NCBI GenBank assembly: GCA_016291915.1
Contig: JAEEZP010000016.1
Location: forward strand, 1 to 14,050
Direction of reading: 5' to 3'
DNA: 14,050 bases
Source of the DNA: Prevotella sp.
Lineage (GTDB): Bacteria > Bacteroidota > Bacteroidia > Bacteroidales > Bacteroidaceae
This document shows positions 1 through 6,697 of this stretch, piece by piece (the stretch's first letter is position 1; each line of letters opens with the position of its first letter). Position numbers and translations under genes: made by a program. The notes under the pieces were generated by a model. That model was not told where the DNA came from and did no database searches. It was given only the letters and a program-made list of their open reading frames with translations.

Positions 1-1634
1 TCGTTCACTATAGGCCGTAATGTCTCATCGGCAATCAATAACTTAGCCGAAACATCTTTCATCATGAAGTTCAGTCGCTCCTGCGGATAGGTAGGGTCGA
101 GGGGTTGGTAGCCGCAGCCTGCCTTGAGGATGCCCAACGAGGCTAATACCATCCACTCACAACGGGGTATCAGTACGGAGACGACATCCTCGTGCTTCAG
201 TCCTTTAGAGGAGATGAGCGATGCCAACCGGTCGGTCAGCTCATCCACCTGTCGATAGGTGAACTGACAATCCTTATAGACAGCGGCCAGTTGATCAGGT
301 GTCTGTCTTGCCTGTTTCCTGAAGAGCGATACAATTGTCTGACTGTCATCGTATGCCACATCTGTCTGATTGAAAGAGTCAAGCAACAACAGTTGTTCGT
401 CAGATGTAATACGGATATCCCGCAACAGACGATTTGTATCCATCATCTGAGCCACCACCTGGTCAAAACTCTCTATCAACTGACGGATCAGTTCCCCGGA
501 ATACAGGTTGTCCATGTATTCAACATAAAGCTGGAATCCCTCGTTTGTCTGAAATACCTGGATGCTCAACGGATCGTAGGTGGCATGAGGGAACAGTCGG
601 TCGAATATAGCGGGGTAACCGCCAACAACAAAGTCTTTTGTCAGATATCCTTGGTAGCAGAACATCGTCTGTGGGTGAAGGCCCAGCTCCTTAACGGCAT
701 CACCCAGTGTAAACAGATAATGCTGGCGGGTGCCAATAACCATCTCATCACCCTGCTGTAGTAAGTCGGCTACAGTATCCTCTTCTTTCAGGTGATAGTA
801 ATAAGGCACGGTCTGGACAAACATACCGACGGTCTTCATGAGTTCCTTACGGGGTCTGCCATGCCAGATTGTAGAGAACAACACCTGATCATCGGCATTG
901 AAACGAGCCATCAGCAAGGCATAAGCCGCACACATATAGTTACTTACCTTTATCCCATGCTGTTTGCAGAAGGTCATCACCTCGTTCATGGGAGTCTTCA
1001 GTGGCAGGATGACACGTACAAACGAAGGCTCCTTACCTGCAAGGTCTGGATGCAAGATGGTCTCTACCTCCGGATCGGGGAAATGTTCCACATACCATTG
1101 ACGATTCTCCTCCATGCGGTCACTATGGCGTAGGGCCTCCTCTTCCTCGGCATAGTCGAAAGCGGTCACTGGTTCCTCTGTAGTCCCCCCTCCATGGTAG
1201 ATGCTCTCGATGTCGTTGAACAACGTACCGAATGTAGTGCCGTCGAATACCAGATGGTGACTCTGGAAAAGCAGGTATTTAGCAGTATTATCCTCATACA
1301 GGCAGATGCGGGTCAGTGGACTGCCATCAAAATGGAATGGTTTCCACAAACTGTCTTTCACCTTGTTGATATCATCGATCTTCTCGATGGGGATCTCCAG
1401 GGGTTCACTGCCGATAAACTGTTTCGGTACCCCTTCGTCATCGATAATGACACAACACTTCATATTGGGATGGGCCTCCACTGCTTGATGAATGGCCGTT
1501 TTTAATGCTTGTAAATCAACCTCTTTACTTAAAGTATAAAAAAACGGCTGGTCGTAAGTCATTTCGTCGGGATGTTGCATACACTCTGCAAAAATACCGA
1601 GTTGGCTCTGTGATAACCTAAACTGCTGTTTCAT
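1..1634 (-). CDS. Non-ribosomal peptide synthetase, N-terminal part (condensation + start of adenylation domain); 3' end off window
   Basis: The minus strand is open from an ATG at 1634 to the window edge, giving 544 residues with no stop. Residues ~5-415 form a condensation domain: the catalytic HHxxxDG motif is HHLVFDG at 126-132, and the C5-type motif VGMFVQTVP is at 269-277. Residues ~430 onward start an adenylation domain: the A1-like FTYRQVDEL is at 458-466 and the A2 motif LKAGCGYQPLDPTYPQERL at 503-521. The substrate-selecting residues, carrier domain and release domain lie beyond the edge, so the product cannot be predicted. NRPSs build peptides on phosphopantetheine arms in the cytoplasm. 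Because the protein begins directly with a condensation domain, it may be a starter C domain that N-acylates the first residue, or it may accept a peptide from another synthetase (inference). There is no signal peptide. The gene is divergent from the sensor phosphatase gene at 1857. Confidence 0.93.
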   Translation of the reverse strand, partial: MKQQFRLSQSQLGIFAECMQHPDEMTYDQPFFYTLSKEVDLQALKTAIHQAVEAHPNMKCCVIIDDEGVPKQFIGSEPLEIPIEKIDDINKVKDSLWKPFHFDGSPLTRICLYEDNTAKYLLFQSHHLVFDGTTFGTLFNDIESIYHGGGTTEEPVTAFDYAEEEEALRHSDRMEENRQWYVEHFPDPEVETILHPDLAGKEPSFVRVILPLKTPMNEVMTFCKQHGIKVSNYMCAAYALLMARFNADDQVLFSTIWHGRPRKELMKTVGMFVQTVPYYYHLKEEDTVADLLQQGDEMVIGTRQHYLFTLGDAVKELGLHPQTMFCYQGYLTKDFVVGGYPAIFDRLFPHATYDPLSIQVFQTNEGFQLYVEYMDNLYSGELIRQLIESFDQVVAQMMDTNRLLRDIRITSDEQLLLLDSFNQTDVAYDDSQTIVSLFRKQARQTPDQLAAVYKDCQFTYRQVDELTDRLASLISSKGLKHEDVVSVLIPRCEWMVLASLGILKAGCGYQPLDPTYPQERLNFMMKDVSAKLLIADETLRPIVN

Positions 1635-1669
1635 AGGATAATATGTTTATATTTTTCTTGTTTTGTTTG

Positions 1670-1677
1670 TAAAATTA
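1670..1677 (-). promoter_or_regulatory. Weak candidate -7 element for the NRPS gene
   Basis: Read on the minus strand this is TAATTTTA, which matches 7 of 8 positions of the Bacteroidota -7 element TAnnTTTG. It lies about 36 bases upstream of the NRPS start codon. No TTTG-like -33 element is seen at the usual distance, and the whole region is AT-rich, so a chance match is quite possible. Confidence 0.25.
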
Positions 1678-1770
1678 GAAATATTTTTAGTTATCAGAGA
1701 TAAAAAGAACATAGAACAATTTGGTCGTTAAGTTTTTTTAACCTTAAAACTTTCTCTCATTATTTATATT

Positions 1771-1785
1771 TAGCATTATATGCTA
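1771..1785. promoter_or_regulatory. Dyad (6-bp arms, 3-bp centre) in the divergent promoter region, possible operator
   Basis: The sequence TAGCAT-TAT-ATGCTA is a perfect inverted repeat with 6-bp arms. It ends 21 bases upstream of the candidate -7 element at 1807-1814, so it occupies the place where a -33 element would normally sit. That position, in the shared upstream region of two divergent genes, suits a regulator binding site. Arms this short can arise by chance in AT-rich DNA. Confidence 0.35.
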
Positions 1786-1806
1786 TCATGTCTTTGGCAA
1801 TTTTGA

Positions 1807-1814
1807 TATTTTTG
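1807..1814 (+). promoter_or_regulatory. Bacteroidota-type -7 promoter element for the sensor phosphatase operon
   Basis: TATTTTTG matches the Bacteroidota consensus TAnnTTTG at all fixed positions and lies 42 bases before the start codon at 1857, leaving a short leader. The only nearby TTTG (1793-1796) is too close to be a standard -33 element, so the promoter may be weak or activator-dependent (inference). The other bases of 1635-1856 are AT-rich non-coding DNA; no RNA gene was recognised there. Confidence 0.5.
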
Positions 1815-1856
1815 CACTTTAATAAAAAATGATAAATAGAGGATATTTACAAAAGG

Positions 1857-4088
1857 ATGGTAATAAGTCTTGACAAAATAAAGAAAAGCCTTAAATGGAT
1901 TATCAGTTCCAGGTTAGGTATTATCATCTGTGCTGCAGTACTCTTGGAACTGATAGGTATCGTGCAGTACTACTCCATGCGCAACGTACAGCGTGAGGGA
2001 GTCGTGCGACGTGTTAAGACGGAGCTGGCTTTGAAGTCACAGATGATTGCGCATACACTTGACAAGGCGGAAGCTACCATGCAGGAACATCTGTGGGATA
2101 TACAAAATCATCTTGACAATGCCGATGAGATGTTCGACGTTACTAAGAGACTGATTGCCACCAACAATCAGATCGTTGGCGGATGCATTGCATTTGTTCC
2201 GTATTATTATCCTGAGAAAGGTCAGTATTTTGAACCATACGCTTATAAGGATGACGGACAGATATCAGTCACCCAGTTAGGGTCGGCCGAACATGACTAT
2301 ACCAAGCATCCGGCTTACAACATCGCACTGAATGAGAAACGTGCCTTTTGGAGTGACCCTTATGAATATATGGAAGACAGTCTGTCACGACTGACTACTT
2401 ATACCTATCCCCTGACGGATGAGAAAGGTAAGGTGGTTGCACTCTGCGGTCTCGACATTGACTTGTCGTGGCTCAGTGACACTCTGAATGCTCGTCATGT
2501 CTTTCCTTCCTCTTTCGGACTGATGTTTAATGAGAAGGGACAGATGGTGGTGGAGCCACACAAAAAAAGAGATGGGGAAAACGATGTGAGTGAGATAATC
2601 GGTCTTATACAAAAAAGCCTGTCAGTCATAGCCTTTGAGGCGTCTGAACGCAGTAGGATCATCGATTTTACCGACGATAATAACAATCGCAAAGCTTGTA
2701 TCTTCTTTACGATGCTGAGAAAAGAACCACACTGGATCCTGGCTACGGTAAACTATTATGATGAGGTTTACCAACCTGTAAAGCAACTGCGACTGCAGAA
2801 CATGATCCTGATGCTTATCGGACTGTTGGTGCTTTTCTTTATCATCAACCGTTTTGTACGTAATGAGCGCAAACTTGAGGAAGCCGGTATCAAGCAGGCA
2901 CGTATCAGCAGTGAGTTACAGATTGCGAACGGCATCCAGCAGGCGATGCTGCCCAAGGAGTTCCCTGCCTATCCGGAACGGAAGGATGTCGATATCTATG
3001 GTTCTCTCGTTCCCGCCAAGGAAGTGGGCGGTGACCTGTTCGACTTCTTTATCCGTGATGAGAAACTTTTCTTCTGTATCGGTGACGTATCCGGGAAAGG
3101 TGTGCCCTCTGCTATCGTCATGGCTATGGTACAGAAACTGTTCCGCGTTACGACAGCACATGAAACGAATCCTGCCTCGATCCTGGAAGAACTGAATAAA
3201 GAGCTGAGTCGTGATAATACCACCAACATGTTCATCACGTTCTTCCTCGGTATTCTCGACCTTCCCACGGGGCGTCTGCGTTATTGTAATGCCGGTCATG
3301 ATCATCCCATTATCGTGGAATGTGGAAAAGAAGAAGGCGTACAGATCTTATCTGTCAAGGCACATCTGCCTTTAGGGGTAATCAGCGACTATAAGTATCT
3401 TAGTGAGGAATATGTTTTGCCTGATGAAGCTATCCTGTTCCTCTATACCGATGGACTCACCGAGGCAAAAGACACTCAGCGTCAGCAGTTTAAACTGCAA
3501 AGAGTTACAGATACCCTAACACATTGTACGCAACGCTCAGCGGTAAGTGCCCAGGAGTTGCTCACGATGATGACAGAGGAGGTGAACCGCTTCGTAGGAG
3601 ATGCCGAACAGAGCGACGACCTTTCTATGTTGGCGATTGGATATCAGCGTCCTATCATCAAAGAAAAGGTGAACCAAAGCATTACCTTGCAGAATGATGT
3701 CACCCAGATTACACAACTGAACACCTTCGTCAAGCAGTTCCTGGCTCAGGCGGGCTTAGACAGAAAAGAAACACTACGGTTGCAGTTGGCGTTGGAGGAA
3801 GTGGTGGTCAATGTGATGAACTATGCCTATCCTCCCGAAAGCCATGGCGACATTATCGTAGAGGCCGCCTTGAATGAAAACCGTATCAAATTCACCATCA
3901 GTGACTCAGGCGCTGCTTTCGATCCTACCACGGAAGCCAGGAATGTGGATACTACCCTGTCGGCTGAAGAGCGGCCCATTGGCGGATTAGGTATTCTGTT
4001 GACACGAAAGTTGGTGGACTCCATCAATTATGAGCGCATCAACGGCCGTAATATACTTACGCTGCGTAAAATGATGCAGCATGAATAA
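1857..4088 (+). CDS. Membrane sensor with dCache-like, SpoIIE-type PP2C phosphatase and HATPase (RsbW-like) domains
   Basis: This 743-residue protein combines a sensor with two enzymatic partner-switching modules. A first membrane helix lies at ~17-37 and a second at ~314-333; the ~275 residues between them look like a dCache ligand-binding domain, with the signature WSDPY at 165-169 and TTYTYPLTDEKG at 180-191. After TM2 there is only a short linker with no room for a HAMP domain. The SpoIIE/PP2C phosphatase (~352-596) has the expected metal-binding acids: GGDLFDF (391-397), GDVSGKG (409-415), YTDGLTEA (530-537) and QSDDLSML (585-592). The C-terminal ~610-742 is a GHKL ATPase of the RsbW/SpoIIAB type, with an N-box (EEVVVNVMNYAYP, 647-659), DSGAAFDP (683-690) and GGLG (709-712). 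Phosphatase and kinase-like activities toward the downstream STAS protein are expected from the families but not shown. It is the first gene of a four-gene plus-strand operon. Confidence 0.93.
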   Translation: MVISLDKIKKSLKWIISSRLGIIICAAVLLELIGIVQYYSMRNVQREGVVRRVKTELALKSQMIAHTLDKAEATMQEHLWDIQNHLDNADEMFDVTKRLIATNNQIVGGCIAFVPYYYPEKGQYFEPYAYKDDGQISVTQLGSAEHDYTKHPAYNIALNEKRAFWSDPYEYMEDSLSRLTTYTYPLTDEKGKVVALCGLDIDLSWLSDTLNARHVFPSSFGLMFNEKGQMVVEPHKKRDGENDVSEIIGLIQKSLSVIAFEASERSRIIDFTDDNNNRKACIFFTMLRKEPHWILATVNYYDEVYQPVKQLRLQNMILMLIGLLVLFFIINRFVRNERKLEEAGIKQARISSELQIANGIQQAMLPKEFPAYPERKDVDIYGSLVPAKEVGGDLFDFFIRDEKLFFCIGDVSGKGVPSAIVMAMVQKLFRVTTAHETNPASILEELNKELSRDNTTNMFITFFLGILDLPTGRLRYCNAGHDHPIIVECGKEEGVQILSVKAHLPLGVISDYKYLSEEYVLPDEAILFLYTDGLTEAKDTQRQQFKLQRVTDTLTHCTQRSAVSAQELLTMMTEEVNRFVGDAEQSDDLSMLAIGYQRPIIKEKVNQSITLQNDVTQITQLNTFVKQFLAQAGLDRKETLRLQLALEEVVVNVMNYAYPPESHGDIIVEAALNENRIKFTISDSGAAFDPTTEARNVDTTLSAEERPIGGLGILLTRKLVDSINYERINGRNILTLRKMMQHE

Positions 4089-4122
4089 CAATATCAATGA
4101 ATTATAATTATTATTTGGAAAT

Positions 4123-4425
4123 ATGAAAACAACTATTCAAGAAATCGAGGGAACAATCATCGCTACCTTATCCGGTGAACTCGACACCGCAGCAGCAATG
4201 GAAGTGGAAAAGACATTGCAACCTCTTTATGAGAGTGAGGGTCGTGATATCATTATCGATTGCACAGAACTGGAATATATCGCATCCAGTGGATTACGTA
4301 TTCTGTTGAGCATCTTAAAGAAAGCCAAGGCACAAGGCAGCCGGCTGGTTCTGAAGAATGTCAATGAAGATATTCAGGAGGTATTCCGACTGACTGGTTT
4401 CAACAGTATCTTTGAGTTTGAGTAA
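4123..4425 (+). CDS. STAS-domain anti-sigma factor antagonist (SpoIIAA/RsbV-like)
   Basis: The 100-residue protein is a single STAS domain of normal family length. It has the N-terminal signature LSGELDTAAA (16-25) and the switch loop IASSGLRILL (53-62). By comparison with SpoIIAA/RsbV, the serine just before Gly-Leu (Ser56) is the likely phosphorylated residue, with Ser55 as the alternative. In partner-switching systems the unphosphorylated STAS protein binds the anti-sigma kinase and frees its other partner; phosphorylation by the kinase reverses this and a PP2C phosphatase resets it. Both activities are present in the protein encoded 34 bases upstream, so this is its probable substrate. 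It is cytoplasmic with no signal peptide. The downstream target in this organism is not visible. Confidence 0.93.
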   Translation: MKTTIQEIEGTIIATLSGELDTAAAMEVEKTLQPLYESEGRDIIIDCTELEYIASSGLRILLSILKKAKAQGSRLVLKNVNEDIQEVFRLTGFNSIFEFE

Positions 4426-4465
4426 TTCTGTCGGAAAAGTATTCCTCTTTAAGTCGTTCCCGCAT

Positions 4466-5782
4466 ATGAGAACATTCGTTATTACTGTCTTTCTCGCTGT
4501 CGTCACTGCTACATGGGCACAGCAGCCCACCGATACTGTTGCTGCAACGCCACAGAAGGAGAATAAGTTCACGATCGATCTGAACATTCTCAACCGTGGT
4601 GAGATACGTCGCGGAGGACTGTCTTCCGAAAAAGATGGTGATGATATGGCTGCTTTCATCATCGAACGTACACTCATAGGAATGGGGTATGAACGTGGAA
4701 TCCTGTCATCCAGAGTAACGGCCCAGCATAGTGGTACATGGGGAAGTGAAGAAACCAACAGCTTCAATATCTATGAGGCATGGGTGCAGTTGAAATCTCC
4801 CAAGGGATTCTTTACGAAGATAGGGCGGCAGGACCTTAGCTACGACGACCAGCGTATCTTCGGTGCTGACCACTGGGCGATGACTGCAGAGTCACATGAT
4901 GCCCTGGTGCTTGGTTATGAAAACAAGAGGCACAAGATCCACCTGATGGGAGCTTACAACCAGAATATCAAGAACAGGAACGGCGGTACTTATTTCAGTG
5001 GTGGACTGCAACCTTACAAAGCCATGGAGGCGTTGTGGTATCACTATGAGATACCGGAAGTTCCCCTCGGTATCTCACTGATAGGTATGAACGTGGGTAT
5101 GCAGAACTCAGAATATATTGAAGATACCTGCACCTATCAGCAACAACTGGTGGGTACCTATATTAACTACCACCCGAAAAAAATCTCTGCAGAACTGGCT
5201 CTCTATTACCAGATGGGTAAGGAGGAAAATGGACTTCCGATCAATGCATGGATGACAAGTGCAAAGGTGCATTACCGCCCGAGCCTCTCTTTCACAGGAT
5301 ATGTCGGTTATGACTATCTCAGTGGTGACAAGAATTTCAATGTTCCTCCTAAGGGAATGATCGGCATGATGAGGCATGATAAGATCCGCGGTTTCACTTC
5401 TATCTTCGGATCACATCATAAGTTCTACGGGGCTATGGATTTCTTCTATCTCACCACCTATTATGGCGGTTTTACACCGGGTTTGCAGAACGCGTATATC
5501 GGTGGAATATGGAAGCCGAACAAGAAGCTGACCTTCGATCTGAGTTATCATTATCTGGCGGTGGCCGTCAAGCTGGACGATGCCAAAAGAGGGTTGGGGC
5601 ATGAGCTAGAGGCTTCAGCCAGTTATCAGCTGATGAAAGATGTGCGTGTGAGCGCCGGTTATTCTTTCATGCGGGGCACCGACACCATGGTGTATTTGAA
5701 ACGTGCCAAGGATGACCATCAACTGCAGTGGGTCTGGCTCATGCTCTCCGTCTCTCCCAAGGTTTTCACCACGATGTGGTAG
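4466..5782 (+). CDS. Outer-membrane beta-barrel protein, alginate-export/porin-like
   Basis: The 438-residue protein begins with a good signal peptide (hydrophobic core FVITVFLAVVTATWA, likely cleavage before QQPTD). I chose the ATG at 4466 over an in-frame ATG at 4412 because the longer form overlaps the STAS gene and puts a poor 18-residue extension before the signal sequence. The mature part is rich in alternating aromatic/polar strands, and residues ~117-130 carry the motif IGRQDLSYDDQRIFG typical of alginate-export-type barrels. The chain ends in Trp, as is usual for outer-membrane barrels. It probably forms a pore or channel in the outer membrane. The alginate-export name reflects family resemblance; the cargo is unknown. 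It follows the STAS gene by 40 bases and belongs to the same operon. Confidence 0.82.
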   Translation: MRTFVITVFLAVVTATWAQQPTDTVAATPQKENKFTIDLNILNRGEIRRGGLSSEKDGDDMAAFIIERTLIGMGYERGILSSRVTAQHSGTWGSEETNSFNIYEAWVQLKSPKGFFTKIGRQDLSYDDQRIFGADHWAMTAESHDALVLGYENKRHKIHLMGAYNQNIKNRNGGTYFSGGLQPYKAMEALWYHYEIPEVPLGISLIGMNVGMQNSEYIEDTCTYQQQLVGTYINYHPKKISAELALYYQMGKEENGLPINAWMTSAKVHYRPSLSFTGYVGYDYLSGDKNFNVPPKGMIGMMRHDKIRGFTSIFGSHHKFYGAMDFFYLTTYYGGFTPGLQNAYIGGIWKPNKKLTFDLSYHYLAVAVKLDDAKRGLGHELEASASYQLMKDVRVSAGYSFMRGTDTMVYLKRAKDDHQLQWVWLMLSVSPKVFTTMW

Positions 5783-5795
5783 TTTTTATTGGTTT

Positions 5796-6452
5796 ATGAA
5801 AAAGGTATTGTTTCTCTCATTTCTTCTTCTCTGCTGCATGTCATCACATGCACAGCTCAAGGGTGTTGTCACTAACGCAAAGGATAAACCTGAGAAAAAC
5901 ATGATGATCCGTCTGAAAAATGCTTCCGACACTACCTATACCGACAATAACGGGACGTTCCATTTCGAGCGTACGACCGCAAATGATACCTTGGTCGTTG
6001 CCTTCTCCAGTCGATACGATGCTGTCATCCCTCTCGGTGATATGCATGATATCTCCATCAAAATGAATAAGAAAAACTGTGTGGTGAGGAATAATGGCAA
6101 TCAAGAGAACTTGACGATAGAATACCAGCGGAGTCAGAAGAAGACGCTACTCAATAACATCATCACCCGCGAACAGATAGAGGAGATGTCGGCTTCCAAC
6201 ATCTATGATATCCTCCGCTATAATATACAAGGAGTGAAGGTCGTCGACAATACGGAAGGCTCACGTATTATCATCCGTAATAATCCTACGGAACCCCTCT
6301 TCGTTGTTGACGGCATTTACTTTGAGTCGAGTGCCGAGGTGGATATCCGTGTGTCTGCAACGGATATAGAACGTATAGAGATTCTCCGGGATGGTGAGGG
6401 TTACGGCTACCGTGGGGGTAATGGTGTCATCGTGATTACATCGAAGAAATAA
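5796..6452 (+). CDS. Secreted TonB plug-domain protein without a beta-barrel
   Basis: The ATG at 5796, 13 bases after the preceding stop, gives 218 residues with a signal peptide (1-19, cleavage at SHA|Q); a longer in-frame start at 5703 would overlap the previous gene and bury the signal sequence. Residues ~20-92 resemble the CarboxypepD_reg-like beta-sandwich found at the N-terminus of SusC-type receptors (LKGVVTNAKDKP, then TYTDNNGTFHF). Residues ~115-216 resemble a TonB-receptor plug: ITREQIEEMSASNIYDIL, the core PLFVVDGIY (167-175), IERIEILRDGEGYGYRGG (191-208), and the closing GVIVITSKK. The ~600-residue barrel of a true receptor is missing, and a clean stop shows it is not cut by the window edge. 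It is likely periplasmic. It could bind TonB or a partner barrel such as the one encoded upstream (inference), or be a degenerate receptor remnant. Confidence 0.85.
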   Translation: MKKVLFLSFLLLCCMSSHAQLKGVVTNAKDKPEKNMMIRLKNASDTTYTDNNGTFHFERTTANDTLVVAFSSRYDAVIPLGDMHDISIKMNKKNCVVRNNGNQENLTIEYQRSQKKTLLNNIITREQIEEMSASNIYDILRYNIQGVKVVDNTEGSRIIIRNNPTEPLFVVDGIYFESSAEVDIRVSATDIERIEILRDGEGYGYRGGNGVIVITSKK

Positions 6453-6462
6453 CCACCATTAC

Positions 6463-6616
6463 GTATCAGTACCCGACAAATCAAGTATCAATTAGTCGAC
6501 TTTTACGTACCAGTACTCGACTAATCGTGTATCAATTAGTCGACTTTTATGTATCAATACTCGACTAATCGTGTATCAATTAGTCAACTATTAGTAATAA
6601 ATACTCGAGTACGCTA
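6463..6616. repeat. 22-bp-phased alternating repeat array (about seven units) between convergent genes
   Basis: Units start every 22 bases at 6463, 6485, 6507, 6529, 6551, 6573 and, degenerate, 6595. Two types alternate: one has the core ATTAGTCGAC (6491-6500, 6535-6544; variant at 6579-6588) and the other has the core TACTCGACTAATCG (6514-6527, 6558-6571; variants at 6470 and 6602). Most units open with GTATCA. Because ATTAGTCGA and TCGACTAAT are reverse complements, neighbouring units can pair into hairpins with 9-bp arms. The array begins 11 bases after the plug-protein stop and fills much of the convergent gap. It has no spacers, so it is not a CRISPR array, and no coding potential. Confidence 0.88.
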
Positions 6617-6637
6617 TGGTAGAATACTCGAGTATTT
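6599..6637. terminator. Perfect 13-bp inverted repeat, possible bidirectional terminator
   Basis: The arms AAATACTCGAGTA (6599-6611) and TACTCGAGTATTT (6625-6637) are exact reverse complements around a 13-base loop. The hairpin lies between two convergent operons, and its A-rich and T-rich flanks give a few U residues after the stem in either direction. That fits a bidirectional terminator, though the U-tract is short and the stem not very GC-rich. The left arm also overlaps the last degenerate unit of the 22-bp repeat, so the structure may be a derivative of that repeat. Confidence 0.55.
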
Positions 6638-6697
6638 GTTATATAGAAAACTGAATGTAATGATAGATGGTTGTACTTCAGCTAATCGTTATTAGGT

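Noticed and set aside
192..1505. Plus-strand open frames across 192-761, 792-1133 and 1194-1505
   Set aside because: They lie opposite the NRPS gene, whose minus-strand frame shows condensation and adenylation motifs throughout; the plus-strand translations have no recognisable domain.
1727..1747. Short inverted repeats GTTAA/TTAAC and TTAAG/CTTAA around a T-tract in the divergent region
   Set aside because: The stems are only 5 bp and mutually exclusive in AT-rich DNA; chance is the simplest explanation, and a terminator before either gene start makes little sense.
1829..1873. Fourteen-codon upstream open frame (ATG at 1829) overlapping the sensor start
   Set aside because: It is very short, out of frame and without a clear ribosome binding site; a leader peptide role cannot be supported.
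4412..4465. Longer start for the outer-membrane protein at 4412
   Set aside because: It would overlap the STAS gene and add 18 residues ahead of a good signal peptide; the ATG at 4466 fits better.
5703..5795. Longer start for the plug-domain protein at 5703
   Set aside because: The extra residues are a shadow of the preceding gene's 3' end; the ATG at 5796 starts a typical signal peptide.
6463..6616. CRISPR array
   Set aside because: The units are directly adjacent 22-bp repeats of two alternating types with no unique spacers, and no cas genes are present.
6682..6695. Small hairpin CTAAT-CGTT-ATTAG just past the GH2 stop codon
   Set aside because: Five A/T-rich base pairs without a following T-tract are too weak to call a terminator.
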